A stretch of DNA of 64,000 nucleotides from Pseudomonas sp. BGr12 (GTDB lineage Bacteria; Pseudomonadota; Gammaproteobacteria; Pseudomonadales; Pseudomonadaceae), in assembly GCF_030272895.1 (NCBI RefSeq), contig NZ_JALRNF010000009.1, positions 62,001 through 126,000 of the forward strand. The letters are read 5' to 3'. A program made the position numbers and the translations under genes. Numbering within the stretch: position 1 is the stretch's first letter; every line of letters starts with the position of its first letter. Positions 55,517 through 64,000 of this stretch are shown here, piece after piece. A model generated the notes under the pieces. The model was given only the letters and a program-made list of their open reading frames with translations, searched no databases and was not told the origin of the DNA.

Positions 55517-55951
55517 TCAGGCTCCCAGCAGGTGGCGGATGATGTACACCACGGCAAAGCCCGTGCTCATGAAGCACAGGGTTGCCACCAGCGAGCGCGG
55601 CGACAGGCGCGCCAGCCCGCAGACACCGTGGCCACTGGTGCAGCCGGCGGCGTAGCGGGTCCCCACGCCCACCAGCAGACCGGCCACGAGCATCCCCGGC
55701 CAACCGGTCTGGAACTGCACGACCGGCGCCCCGGCGAACAACCACCACAGCAGTGGCGCGACCAGCACGCCCAGGAGAAACAGCCCTTTCTCCCCTCTGC
55801 CCTCACCCGCCTTTTGCAGCACACTGCCGAGCAGGCCGCTGATGCCGGCGATACGACCATTCATTAGCGCGAACAAGCTCGCGGCAAGCCCGATCAGCAC
55901 ACCGCCGAACAAGGCCGACCAGGGGGTGAAGCTGGGCCAGTCGATCGTCAT
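55517..55951 (-). CDS. YeeE/YedE-family permease half
   Basis: 144-residue membrane protein. The family motif is GTRYAAGCTSGHGVCGLARL, with the cysteine that contacts the sulfur ion in YeeE. The start at 55951 has GGAG 5 nt upstream; the frame to 56041 is rejected because it crosses a REP element. It forms a two-gene unit with the DUF6691 gene and probably imports a reduced sulfur compound. Confidence 0.9.
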   Translation of the reverse strand: MTIDWPSFTPWSALFGGVLIGLAASLFALMNGRIAGISGLLGSVLQKAGEGRGEKGLFLLGVLVAPLLWWLFAGAPVVQFQTGWPGMLVAGLLVGVGTRYAAGCTSGHGVCGLARLSPRSLVATLCFMSTGFAVVYIIRHLLGA

Positions 55952-55994
55952 TTCAACTCCTTTGCAGAAAACAGCGGGTCCGGGTAGCTTGTGT

Positions 55995-56054
55995 TGTAGG
56001 AGCGGGCTTGCCCCGCGATTGCACACTATATCGCGGGACAAGCCCGCTCCTACA
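55995..56054. repeat. Inverted REP pair (P. putida type)
   Basis: Arms of 24 bp, TGTAGGAGCGGGCTTGCCCC and its partner beginning TCGCGGGACAAGCCCGCTCC, separated by 12 bp. This is the abundant P. putida/fluorescens REP type, in the gap upstream of the YeeE pair. Confidence 0.8.
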
Positions 56055-56092
56055 GAGGGTAGCGAGCGCAGTTCCGGGAATGCCCAAACAAA

Positions 56093-56115
56093 AGCCCCCT
56101 CACCAGGAGGGGGCT
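56093..56115 (-). terminator. Intrinsic terminator of the membrane gene
   Basis: 9-bp stem AGCCCCCTC / GAGGGGGCT with a 5-nt loop. On the minus strand it is followed by TTTTGTTT, a good rho-independent shape, 43-65 bp past the stop codon of the gene at 56158-56820. Confidence 0.75.
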
Positions 56116-56157
56116 GACGTTGGGCAGGTTCACTGCCTTTTCCGGTCTTTCACTCGT

Positions 56158-56820
56158 TCAGCGTGCATGAATACCCGCAAGCATCCATGGGCCCGGCTGA
56201 GCCGCCACGCTCATGCGTCGGCCGCGTGCCCACTGGGTCAGGGCCACCATCAGCGCGAAGCCGAGCACGATCAACAACGGGTATGCCAGCAGCAACTCGG
56301 TGAGCGAATACTTCCAGGCCAGTGGCCGGCCGACACCCAGCATGGCGGCATACAACCAGGACACACCCGACAGTGCGCCGGCGAACAGGGCAAACATGCG
56401 TACACCGACCTTGAGATCGAGCAGCGACCCGGCCTTCATCAAGGCAGGCAATACATAGCGATGCAACAACATGCCGTTGAAGGTCAGCAACAAGACAATA
56501 ATGACTTTGGCGTGAAGTTTTGGGTTATTAAAATAGGTCATGCCTTTTTCGATATAGTCGATGCCGATAATTGCGGCACCGGTCAACCATAAAAATAAAA
56601 GTGCATTGGCAACAGACTTCTGCAAACTTGCCATGTGTTCATTATCGTGCCCGCTCGATACTCCACCTTTCAATAAGTCCTTGACCATTGCCGCATCGCT
56701 GGCAAACACCAGGCCGATGGCGACACAACAGGCCAGCAAATGGATATAAATAACCGCCAGACGCATAAGTTCCATGGATTCTTTCTGCCCGAACAGGCTG
56801 ATAATTGTATTAATCTCCAC
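56158..56820 (-). CDS. Membrane protein of unknown function
   Basis: 220-residue protein with five or six helices (VIYIHLLACCVAIGLVFASD, LLFLWLTGAAIIGIDYI, VIIVLLLTFNGMLLHRYVLP, ALFAGALSGVSWLYAAML, LLLAYPLLIVLGFALMVALT). Helical His residues (YIHLL, LLHRYV) recall cytochrome-b-like or CopD-like proteins, but no family is certain. The gene is a little richer in A/T than its neighbours in its first half. A palindrome CCAGAT-N5-ATCTGG lies 98 bp upstream. It ends at a strong terminator and stands alone. Confidence 0.75.
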   Translation of the reverse strand: MEINTIISLFGQKESMELMRLAVIYIHLLACCVAIGLVFASDAAMVKDLLKGGVSSGHDNEHMASLQKSVANALLFLWLTGAAIIGIDYIEKGMTYFNNPKLHAKVIIVLLLTFNGMLLHRYVLPALMKAGSLLDLKVGVRMFALFAGALSGVSWLYAAMLGVGRPLAWKYSLTELLLAYPLLIVLGFALMVALTQWARGRRMSVAAQPGPWMLAGIHAR

Positions 56821-57444
56821 GACGACTTCTCCACGTGATGCATTACTGCTGAATGACCATGCAACCGGCGCACGAAGGCCTTGGTCGCAACTACAGGATC
56901 AAGCTCAGATAAACAGACCAGATCATTAATCTGGCATGACGAGGACGCAGCGACTCGCTGGGCGAATCATTGATGGGGGCATGTCATTACTCCGGATTTC
57001 AGATAAAAAAAATCCCCATGTGCATGCCCTACCATGCAGATGAGGTTGAACGTCCATTTTTTTACTGGGGAGTGCACGGCGCGATCACTGAGTACCGGCC
57101 TGCTGGAAGATAAGAGGCCCGTAGTGTTTGATCGTTCATTTTTATGTGCCATCACCGACGGGCGGTAGTGGGTTCTCGACCTAAGTCTACTAGCCACGGC
57201 GACCTGAACCGGCAAGCGGGCACTGCGGCAGCGGCGACACGGGTGACTGTTTGTGGGAGCGGGCGTAGCCCGCGATGAGGCCCGTGCCCCCGGAACCAAT
57301 TAGACACAATTGCATTTCGCACGATATGCATCCCGGTGATAGCCTTGCGCGCGGTTTCAGCCTAGCTCCACCTGCCTGGGGACGACCCCAGTCACGGTTC
57401 TTCTTTTCAACAGGGACGGCCCTGAACTTCCGAGGAAGTAGACA
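56821..57444. promoter_or_regulatory. 624-bp gene-free region with palindrome, REP and promoter-like sequence
   Basis: No convincing gene was found; a 110-codon minus-strand frame inside lacks a ribosome-binding site and family signs. Notable items: a perfect CCAGAT-CATTA-ATCTGG repeat (56918-56934), a single REP unit (about 57252-57275), and a sigma-70-like pair TAGACA-N18-TATGCA (57301-57330) that could drive the NuoA-like gene. Confidence 0.45.
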
Positions 57445-57876
57445 GTGGCCTCTACGATTTCCCATAACTGGGCATTGGGCGCCTTCCTGGTCGGCGTCGT
57501 GTCGATCTGCGTGATCATGCTCGGCGTTTCAAAGTTCCTCGGCGGACGCGCCTGGGGACGCAGCAAGAACCAGCCCTTCGAGTCGGGCATGCTGCCTACC
57601 GGAGGTGCGCGCCTGCGCTTCTCTGCAAACTTTTATCTGGTTGCCATCCTCTTCGTGATTTTCGAAGCCGAAGCGCTGTTTCTGTTCGTTTACGCCGTGT
57701 CAGTCCGTGAAACCGGATGGGCAGGCTTTATCGGTGCGGCGATCTTTATCGCCATTCTGCTGGTCGGTTTGATCTACGAAGGGGCCATGGGCGCCCTCAA
57801 CGGTGGCGTCTCGGTAAACCAACGCAAGAAGGCCTCGAGCACTCAAGCCCAAGGCCTCCCCGCGTCCAGCGATTGA
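57445..57876 (+). CDS. NuoA-like NADH-quinone oxidoreductase subunit, orphan
   Basis: 143-residue membrane protein with three helices. It follows Pseudomonas NuoA through most of its length: [40 protein letters not shown] and [17 protein letters not shown]. NuoA holds part of the quinone/proton channel of complex I. Here the conserved Asp of the FDxEALF motif is Glu (FEAEALF), and the C-terminal tail is unlike NuoA. No nuoB follows; the next gene is cioB on the other strand. It is therefore a stand-alone paralogue. GTG start with AGGA about 8 nt upstream. Confidence 0.85.
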   Translation: MASTISHNWALGAFLVGVVSICVIMLGVSKFLGGRAWGRSKNQPFESGMLPTGGARLRFSANFYLVAILFVIFEAEALFLFVYAVSVRETGWAGFIGAAIFIAILLVGLIYEGAMGALNGGVSVNQRKKASSTQAQGLPASSD

Positions 57877-57890
57877 TCCGCGATCAACGA

Positions 57891-58907
57891 TCAGTGATAG
57901 GCATCCCCCACCTGCACCTTGCCGCGGAACACGTGATAGCTCCAGAAGGTGTACACCAGGATGATCGGGATGATGAACAGCGCCCCGATCAGCGCAAACA
58001 GTTGGCTCGACAGCGGCGAGGCGGCGTCCCAGATGCTCACCGCAGGCGGCACGATGTTCGGCCAGATACTGATCGCCAGGCCCAGGTAGCCGAGGAACAC
58101 CAGCCCCACCACCGCCATGAACGGCAGGTGCGAATGGCGCTTGCGCAGGGTCTTCTGGATCACCACCACGGCCAGCAGCGCCAGCACTGCGATCAGCGCG
58201 GAGCGGACCCAGTGGCTGCCGGCGAACCAGCGCTGGGCGATGTCGTCATGCAGCCAGGCGGTCCAGGCGAAGATCAGCGCAATCACGATCGCCAGCAGGT
58301 AGGTCAACGGCCGGCTGTAGTGACGCATGCGCGATTCGAGCATGCCGTCGGTCTTGATCAGCAACCAGGTGCTGCCCAGCAGTGCATAGGTGAGGATCAG
58401 GCCCACGCCGCAGAACAGCGGGAACGGTGACAACCAGTCCAGGGCACCGCCGGCGAACTGACGGTTCTCTACCGGAATGCCGCTGATGTAGGTGCCAATG
58501 GCCACGCCCTGGAAGAAGGTGGCCAGCACCGAGCCGCCGATGAACGCCTTGTCCCACCAGTGGCGTTTGCTCGGGTGTGCCTTGAAGCGGAACTCGAAGG
58601 CCACACCGCGAAAGATCAAGCCGGCCAGTACCAGCACCAACGGCAGGTACAGCGCTTCGAGAATCACCGAGTAGGCCAGCGGGAACGCACCGAACAGCGC
58701 CGCCGCGCCGAGCACGGCCCAGGTCTCGTTGCCATCCCACACCGGCGCCACGGTGTTCATCATCACATCGCGCTCGCTGGAGTCGCTGATCAGCGGGAAG
58801 AGAATGCCCAGCCCCAGGTCGAAGCCATCCATGATCACATACATCATCAACCCGAAGGCGATGATGACGCCCCAGATGACCGACAGGTCGATACCTTGAA
58901 TACCCAT
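57891..58907 (-). CDS. cioB: Cytochrome bd-type (cyanide-insensitive) quinol oxidase subunit II
   Basis: 338-residue CydB/CioB with about eight helices. The start MGIQGIDLSVIWGVIIAFGL, then MMYVIMDGFDLGLGILFP, and PVWDGNETWAVLGAAALFGA are the family signatures. With subunit I it forms a terminal oxidase that reduces O2 with electrons from ubiquinol and resists cyanide. It lies 14 bp after cioA on the same strand. Its stop is 14 bp from the NuoA-like gene, convergently. Confidence 0.95.
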   Translation of the reverse strand: MGIQGIDLSVIWGVIIAFGLMMYVIMDGFDLGLGILFPLISDSSERDVMMNTVAPVWDGNETWAVLGAAALFGAFPLAYSVILEALYLPLVLVLAGLIFRGVAFEFRFKAHPSKRHWWDKAFIGGSVLATFFQGVAIGTYISGIPVENRQFAGGALDWLSPFPLFCGVGLILTYALLGSTWLLIKTDGMLESRMRHYSRPLTYLLAIVIALIFAWTAWLHDDIAQRWFAGSHWVRSALIAVLALLAVVVIQKTLRKRHSHLPFMAVVGLVFLGYLGLAISIWPNIVPPAVSIWDAASPLSSQLFALIGALFIIPIILVYTFWSYHVFRGKVQVGDAYH

Positions 58908-58921
58908 AGTTCGACTCCTTC

Positions 58922-60313
58922 TCAGTCGGCGGCCGACAGCGGCCGGCGTGCGGTGGCGTGATTGTCCGGTAGCTCCGGGGACGGGTGCGGCTCATGGGCG
59001 CCCGGGCCTTTGCGCACCAGGCGCATCATGTAGCCGATACCGACGGTGAACACCGAGAAATAGATCAGCACGAACAGCGCCAGGGTGACGCTCATCTGCA
59101 CGGCATTGTGGTTGGAGGCCGCCTCGGTGGTGCGCAACATGCCGTAGACCACCCACGGCTGGCGCCCGACTTCAGTGGTGAACCAGCCCGCCAGCAAGGC
59201 CACCAGGCCCGAGGGTCCCATCAGCAGGGCCAGCCACAGGAACGCCCGGTTGCGGTACAGCGCGCCGTTGCGACGCAGCACCAGGGCCAGCAGCGCACAG
59301 GCCATCATCAGCATGCCAAGGCCCGCCATGACCCGGAAGCTCCAGAAGATAATGGTGGAGTTGGGGCGGTCTTGTTTGGCGAAGCTCTTGAGCGCCGGGA
59401 TCTGCTTGTCCAGGCTGTGGGTCAGGATCAGGCTGCCCAGGTAGGGCACTTCCAGGCTGTAGCGGGTGGTCTCGGCGTCCATGTCGGGCAGGCCGAACAG
59501 CACCAGCGGCGAAGCTTCGCCCGGCTTGTTGTCCCAGTGCCCTTCGATGGCGGCGATCTTCGCCGGCTGGTGTTCCAGGGTGTTCAGGCCGTGGGCGTCA
59601 CCCACCACCACCTGCACCGGGGTGGCGACCAGGATCATCCACATGGCCATCGACAGCATTTTGCGTACCTGCGGCGTGTTGCGACCGCGCAACAGGTGCC
59701 AGGCCGCCGAGGCGCCGACGAAGAACGCCGTGGACAGGAACGCCGCCAGTGCCATGTGCGCCAGGCGATAGGGGAACGACGGGTTGAAGACAATCTTGAA
59801 CCAGTCCACCGGCGCCACGCGGCCATCGATGATCTCGATGCCCTGGGGCGTCTGCATCCAGCTGTTGGACGAGAGGATCCAGAACATCGAGATCAGCGTG
59901 CCGATGGCGACCATGATCGTGGCGAAGAAGTGCAAGCGGCGCCCTACCCGGCCCCAGCCGAACAACATGACGCCGAGGAAGCCCGCTTCCAGGAAGAACG
60001 CGGTGAGCACCTCATAGGTGAGCAAGGGCCCGGTCACGGCGCCGGCGAAGTCGGAGAACCGCGCCCAGTTGGTGCCGAACTCGTAGGCCATGACCAGGCC
60101 GGAGACCACGCCCATGCCGAAGTTGACGGCGAAGATTTTCGACCAGAAGTGATAGAGGTCCCGGTACACCGGGTTGTCGGTTTTCAGCCAGCAGCCTTCG
60201 AGCACGGCCAGGAAGCTGGCCAGGCCAATGGTGATGGCCGGGAAGATGATGTGGAACGAGACCGTGAACGCGAACTGAAGCCGCGCCAGGTCCAACGCGC
60301 CGAGCGTTGCCAT
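58922..60313 (-). CDS. cioA: Cytochrome bd-type (cyanide-insensitive) quinol oxidase subunit I
   Basis: 463-residue CydA/CioA. Heme ligands lie in FAFTVSFHIIFPAITIG (His near residue 21) and SFPYRLAHMALAAFL. The GRQPWVVYGMLRT motif and the short Q-loop region show the CIO type rather than the E. coli long-loop type. It carries the hemes b and d and the quinol site. It is first in the cioAB operon, 106 bp after the molybdoenzyme gene on the same strand. Confidence 0.95.
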   Translation of the reverse strand: MATLGALDLARLQFAFTVSFHIIFPAITIGLASFLAVLEGCWLKTDNPVYRDLYHFWSKIFAVNFGMGVVSGLVMAYEFGTNWARFSDFAGAVTGPLLTYEVLTAFFLEAGFLGVMLFGWGRVGRRLHFFATIMVAIGTLISMFWILSSNSWMQTPQGIEIIDGRVAPVDWFKIVFNPSFPYRLAHMALAAFLSTAFFVGASAAWHLLRGRNTPQVRKMLSMAMWMILVATPVQVVVGDAHGLNTLEHQPAKIAAIEGHWDNKPGEASPLVLFGLPDMDAETTRYSLEVPYLGSLILTHSLDKQIPALKSFAKQDRPNSTIIFWSFRVMAGLGMLMMACALLALVLRRNGALYRNRAFLWLALLMGPSGLVALLAGWFTTEVGRQPWVVYGMLRTTEAASNHNAVQMSVTLALFVLIYFSVFTVGIGYMMRLVRKGPGAHEPHPSPELPDNHATARRPLSAAD

Positions 60314-60419
60314 GAGGATGTCCTTCTAGACGGACAGCCGTCCACTGCAGGTGCGACCGCCACGCGCGGCCTGCACCCGATGCAGGGAAGTACTGTCGAT
60401 GGGATCAGGAGAGTGAGGC

Positions 60420-62744
60420 TTAACCTGCGACGGTGTGGATACGGTTATCCGCCCGTGCCTTCTCCAGTTTGATGGCGATGAACTTCGACGTTGGCGTGTA
60501 CGTCCGGTCGCCATAGCTTTCCAGCGGCACCAACGGGTTGGTCTCCGGGTAGTAGGCCGCCGCCTGCCCCGCCGGGATGTCGTAGGCCACCAGGGTAAAG
60601 CCCGACACGCGCCGCTCGCGACCGTCCTCCCAGAGCGAGACCATGTCGACCTTGTCGCCGGGTTCAAGGTCCAGGCGGCGAATGTCCGCCTCGTTGGCGA
60701 ACACCACCTCGCGCAGGCCGAACACCCCACGGTAGCGGTCGTCCAGGCCGTACAGCGTGGTGTTGTACTGATCGTGCGAACGCAGGGTCTGCAGGATCAG
60801 GTCCGGTTTTTCGCCACGGGCCAGCACGGTTTCATTCACCAGCTGGGCAGGCAAGGCGCTGGGCGTGAATTGGGCCTTGCCGGTCGCGGTTTTCCACTCC
60901 CGGGTGGCCGCCGTGTTGCCCAGGTGGAAACCACCGGGATGTTGCAGCCGGGTGTTGAAGTCGGCAAAGCCGGGAATGGTATCGGCGATCAGGTCGCGGA
61001 TACGGCCATAATCGGCCACCACCCAGTCCCAGTCGATCGGGCGATTGCCCAGGGTGGCCTTGGCCATGCCGGCGATGATCGAAGGCTCGGAACGCAGCAG
61101 CGGCGAGCGCGGCTTGAGCTGGCCGAAGGAGATATGCACCATGCTGAAGGTGTCTTCCACGGTCACGCCTTGCGGCCCCTCGGCCTGCACGTCGATCTCG
61201 GTGCGGCCCAGGCACGGCAGGATCAGCGCATCGCGGCCGGTCACCAGGTGAGAGCGGTTGAGCTTGGTGGCGATGTGCACGGTCAGCTCGCAGTTGCGCA
61301 GCGCGGCATGGGTGCGTGGGGTATCGGGCGTGGCCTGGGCGAAGTTGCCGCCCAGGGCGATAAACACCTTGGCGCGGTGTTCTTCCATGGCCTGGATCGC
61401 CAGTACGGCGTTATGCCCGTGCAGGCGCGGCACCTTGAAGGCAAAGCGCTTTTCCAGGGCGTCGAGGAACCAGGTCGGTGGGTGCTCGTCGATACCCATG
61501 GTGCGGTCGCCCTGCACGTTGCTGTGGCCGCGTACCGGCGACAGCCCGGCGCCTGGCTTGCCGACGTTGCCGCGCAGCAGTTGCAGGTTGACGATTTCCT
61601 GCACGGTCGGCACCGAATGGCGGTGCTGGGTCACGCCCATGGCCCAGCACATGATCACCCGCTCGGCGCGCCGGTACATGCGCGCGGCCAGCTCAAGCTC
61701 AGCCAGGCTCAGGCCCGACTGCTCGACGATATGCGCCCAGGTGGTGGCATCGACTTCGGCCAGGTACGCGTCCAGGCCGCTGGTGTGCTCGGCGATGAAG
61801 GCATGGTCGAACACCGGCGGCTCGCCGTTGGCCTGGGCCTCGCGCTCCCACTTCAGCAAGAACTTGGCGATGCCGCGCATCACCGCCATGTCGCCGCCCA
61901 GGGCCGGGCGGAAGTACGCAGTGTTGGTCGGCTCGGAGCCGTTGCTGAACATCTCGAACGGGTGCTGCGGATGCTGGAAACGCTCAAGGCCGCGCTCCTT
62001 GAGCGGGTTGAAGCAGACCACCTGGGCACCGCGCTGCACCGCCTCGCGCAGCGGCTCGAGCATGCGCGGGTGGTTGGTGCCGGGGTTCTGGCCGATCACG
62101 AAGATCGCGTCGGCGTGTTCAAGGTCGTCAAACACCACGGTGCCTTTGCCGACACCCAGGGTTTCCGACATCCCTACCCCGCTCGCCTCATGGCACATGT
62201 TCGAGCAGTCGGGGAAGTTGTTGGTGCCGAAGGCGCGCACGAACAACTGGTACAGGTAGGCCGCCTCGTTGCTGGCCCGGCCCGAGGTGTAGAACTCGGC
62301 CTGGTCGGGCGACTCGAGGTTGTTCAGGTGCTGCGCCACCAGCGCGAAGGCGTCCTCCCAGGAGGTTTCGACATAGTGGTCGGTGGCCGCGTCATAGCGC
62401 ATCGGGTGGGTCAGGCGGCCCTGGTACTCCAGCCAGTAATCGCTTTGCCCGGCCAGTGCCGACACGCTGTAGCGGGCAAAGAAATCCGGGTCGACCAGAC
62501 GCCCGCTCGCTTCCCAGTTGACCGCCTTGGCGCCGTTCTCGCAGAACTTGACCATGCCGTTTTCAGGTGACTCCCCCCAGGCGCAACCCGGGCAGTCGAA
62601 GCCACCGTTCTGGTTGGTCTTGAGCATCATCCGAAGGTTCTTGAAAGCGTTCTCGCTGCCGAGCCAGGCCTTGGTCACACTTTTAAGTGCGCCCCAACCG
62701 GCGGCCGGCGCGTTATAGCTTTTAATATGCTCTTCTTCACTCAT
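60420..62744 (-). CDS. FdhF/YdeP-family molybdopterin oxidoreductase
   Basis: 774-residue soluble molybdoenzyme of the FdhF/YdeP family. The N-terminal iron-sulfur region includes GGFDCPGCAWG and FCENGAK. The molybdenum-ligand Cys is probably in NNFPDCSNMCHEASG. Molybdopterin-guanine binding segments FVIGQNPGTNHPRMLEPL and SPVRGHSNVQGDRTMGI are present. It has no Tat signal and is cytoplasmic. YdeP is linked to acid resistance in E. coli; formate is a common guess for the substrate. The start at 62744 (MSEEEHIKSY) has GAGGAA upstream. It is divergent from moaA, which makes its cofactor. Confidence 0.9.
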   Translation of the reverse strand: MSEEEHIKSYNAPAAGWGALKSVTKAWLGSENAFKNLRMMLKTNQNGGFDCPGCAWGESPENGMVKFCENGAKAVNWEASGRLVDPDFFARYSVSALAGQSDYWLEYQGRLTHPMRYDAATDHYVETSWEDAFALVAQHLNNLESPDQAEFYTSGRASNEAAYLYQLFVRAFGTNNFPDCSNMCHEASGVGMSETLGVGKGTVVFDDLEHADAIFVIGQNPGTNHPRMLEPLREAVQRGAQVVCFNPLKERGLERFQHPQHPFEMFSNGSEPTNTAYFRPALGGDMAVMRGIAKFLLKWEREAQANGEPPVFDHAFIAEHTSGLDAYLAEVDATTWAHIVEQSGLSLAELELAARMYRRAERVIMCWAMGVTQHRHSVPTVQEIVNLQLLRGNVGKPGAGLSPVRGHSNVQGDRTMGIDEHPPTWFLDALEKRFAFKVPRLHGHNAVLAIQAMEEHRAKVFIALGGNFAQATPDTPRTHAALRNCELTVHIATKLNRSHLVTGRDALILPCLGRTEIDVQAEGPQGVTVEDTFSMVHISFGQLKPRSPLLRSEPSIIAGMAKATLGNRPIDWDWVVADYGRIRDLIADTIPGFADFNTRLQHPGGFHLGNTAATREWKTATGKAQFTPSALPAQLVNETVLARGEKPDLILQTLRSHDQYNTTLYGLDDRYRGVFGLREVVFANEADIRRLDLEPGDKVDMVSLWEDGRERRVSGFTLVAYDIPAGQAAAYYPETNPLVPLESYGDRTYTPTSKFIAIKLEKARADNRIHTVAG

Positions 62745-63077
62745 CTGGGTATTCCTCGATTGGCACACAGGACGCAGAGAACTTATGAAAGTTATTGCCG
62801 AGTTGTTTTAATCGACACATAAGTCTTGCAATGCCGGCAGCCTATTGTTTGACCCAGGCAGCGTCCAATCGAAAGTTATGACAGGGTGATCGGAACCGTC
62901 TATCACGCCTGCAAGCCACGAATCACAAGGGCTCCAGGCGGTGATAGAGCGTTCTTATCAACCGGTCACTAAAAGCAATTTGACGCTGCAACAGCCCCCT
63001 GCCTATCCTCGCCCAACAGAGTTGTTACTCCCCCTTTCATGCAGTGGATAAATCGACGAAAGTCAGTTTAAGAGGTT
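62745..63077. promoter_or_regulatory. Divergent promoter region of the molybdoenzyme and moaA
   Basis: 333 bp with no gene. A sigma-70-like pair TTGACG-N18-TATCCT at 62980-63009 points to moaA. Near the middle, CTATCACGCC and GGCGGTGATAG form an imperfect inverted repeat. No ANR box was recognised. Confidence 0.4.
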
Positions 63078-64000
63078 ATGGCAGTCGTGAATAACGCCAA
63101 TACAGAACTGCTCGACGGGTTCAGTCGAAAAATCGATTATTTGCGCATGTCGGTTACCGACCGCTGCGACTTTCGCTGCGTTTACTGCATGGCCGAAGAC
63201 ATGCAATTCCTGCCGCGCCAGCGTCTGCTGACCCTGGAAGAGCAATACCAGATCGCCGAGCGCTTCGTCGCCATGGGTACCCGCAAGATCCGCCTGACCG
63301 GTGGCGAGCCGCTGGTGCGCCGGGGCGTCGTCGATTTTTGCGCACGGCTGGCCGCCCTGCCGGGCCTGCGCGAGCTGTGCATGACCAGCAACGGCTCGCA
63401 GCTCACGCGCCTGGCCAAGCCGCTGTTCGACGCCGGCCTGTCGCGCCTGAACATCAGCCTCGACAGCCTCGACAGCCAACGCTTCAAGGAACTGACCCGC
63501 ACCGGCGACCTGGCCCAGGTCATCGCCGGCATCGACGCCGCCCGGGCCGCCGGCTTTCGCCGCACCAAGCTCAATTGCGTGGTGCTCAAGGGCCGCAACG
63601 ATCACGAGGTCATCGACCTGATCCGCTTCGCCATCGACCGTGAGCTGGACATCTGCTTCATCGAGGAAATGCCCCTGGGGATCATCAGCGAACACCAGCG
63701 CAGCGAATCCTACTGCTCCAGCGATGAGGTGCGCGCCCGGATCGCCGAGCATTTCACCCTGATCGAGTCGGCCGAATCGACCCAGGGCCCGTCGCGCTAC
63801 TGGCGCCTGGCCGAAGCGCCGCACATCCGCCTGGGCTTTATCTCGCCTCACAGCCACAACTTCTGCGGCAGTTGCAACCGCGTGCGCCTGACCGTCGAGG
63901 GGCGCTTGCTGTTGTGCCTGGGCAACGAGCACTCCGCTGACCTCAAGCACGTGCTGCGCGCCCACCCGGGCGACAGCGAGCGGCTGGAAAAGGCCATCCG
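63078..64000 (+). CDS. moaA: GTP 3',8-cyclase MoaA, 3' end cut by window edge
   Basis: Radical SAM enzyme for the first step of molybdenum cofactor synthesis. The SAM cluster is CDFRCVYC ([19 protein letters not shown]), and the second, GTP-binding 4Fe-4S site begins with [12 protein letters not shown] and has its third Cys in LLLCLGNE. The [11 protein letters not shown] motif is also intact. About 307 codons are visible; the gene runs off the right edge. ATG at 63078 is used, with AGAGG very close; a GTG at 63087 is the alternative. It is probably one of several MoaA paralogues, devoted to the adjacent molybdoenzyme (inference). Confidence 0.92.
   Translation, partial: MAVVNNANTELLDGFSRKIDYLRMSVTDRCDFRCVYCMAEDMQFLPRQRLLTLEEQYQIAERFVAMGTRKIRLTGGEPLVRRGVVDFCARLAALPGLRELCMTSNGSQLTRLAKPLFDAGLSRLNISLDSLDSQRFKELTRTGDLAQVIAGIDAARAAGFRRTKLNCVVLKGRNDHEVIDLIRFAIDRELDICFIEEMPLGIISEHQRSESYCSSDEVRARIAEHFTLIESAESTQGPSRYWRLAEAPHIRLGFISPHSHNFCGSCNRVRLTVEGRLLLCLGNEHSADLKHVLRAHPGDSERLEKAI

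Noticed and set aside
56967..57299. 110-codon minus-strand frame in the large intergenic region
   Set aside because: Contains a REP unit, has no ribosome-binding site and no recognisable domain.
58985..62570. Two very long plus-strand frames (495 and 711 codons)
   Set aside because: Antisense to cioA and to the molybdoenzyme, both of which have all their family motifs; the composition is typical of shadow frames.

Overview
The window is a piece of a Pseudomonas chromosome, most likely from the P. putida/P. fluorescens side of the genus. The basis is gene content (two OprD-family porins, a MexEF-OprN-type efflux operon, a CIO-type cytochrome bd oxidase, ANR-type boxes), high GC in nearly all genes, and the typical Pseudomonas REP elements. 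No rRNA, tRNA, CRISPR array, transposase or phage gene was seen. Both edges cut a gene: a TolC-family protein on the left and moaA on the right.

Layout. 1-5.9 kb: a TolC-like outer-membrane protein, a 1130-residue multicopper oxidase with C-terminal Ig-like domains, and an SCO1-cytochrome c fusion. 6-15.2 kb: an apparent catabolic cluster (OprD porin, LysR, FAD amine-oxidase-like enzyme, small cupin, MFS carrier, a frameshifted second LysR, and a divergent GbcB-like reductase/GbcA-like Rieske oxygenase pair). It looks designed to take up and oxidatively dealkylate a betaine-like or other N-methylated compound. The same palindrome, TGCATGC-N7-GCATGCA, stands before the porin and before the MFS operon. 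15.3-20 kb: a LysR/NmrA divergent pair, two L,D-transpeptidases and a small lipoprotein. 20.2-25.3 kb: a LysR regulator divergent from an M20 amidohydrolase-MHS transporter-OprD operon. 25.4-33 kb: a TSUP permease, then mexEF-oprN with a divergent TetR gene and two matching candidate operators.

33-44 kb: a nucleotide kinase-like gene, an AraC regulator, an alpha/beta hydrolase divergent from a wax-ester synthase/DGAT, endonuclease I with an extra C-terminal Cys/His module, a cupin, an MscS channel, a fused ACP-acyl-AMP ligase-PlsC acyltransferase, and a UMF1-type MFS carrier. 44.4-50 kb: a probable operon of a PuuC-like aldehyde dehydrogenase, iron alcohol dehydrogenase and NCS1 permease, with a BetI-like TetR gene downstream and twin palindromes in the promoter region. 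50-64 kb: a low-oxygen region with a GNAT acetyltransferase, two tandem universal stress proteins and a secondary alcohol dehydrogenase, three of these transcription units preceded by ANR/FNR-type boxes. It continues with YeeE/YedE sulfur permeases, a membrane protein, an orphan NuoA paralogue, cioAB, an FdhF/YdeP-type molybdoenzyme and the molybdenum-cofactor gene moaA.

Start codons were set by ribosome-binding sites where visible, so several genes are shorter than the longest open frame. Functions are from recognisable motifs and remembered family sequences; no database search was run.
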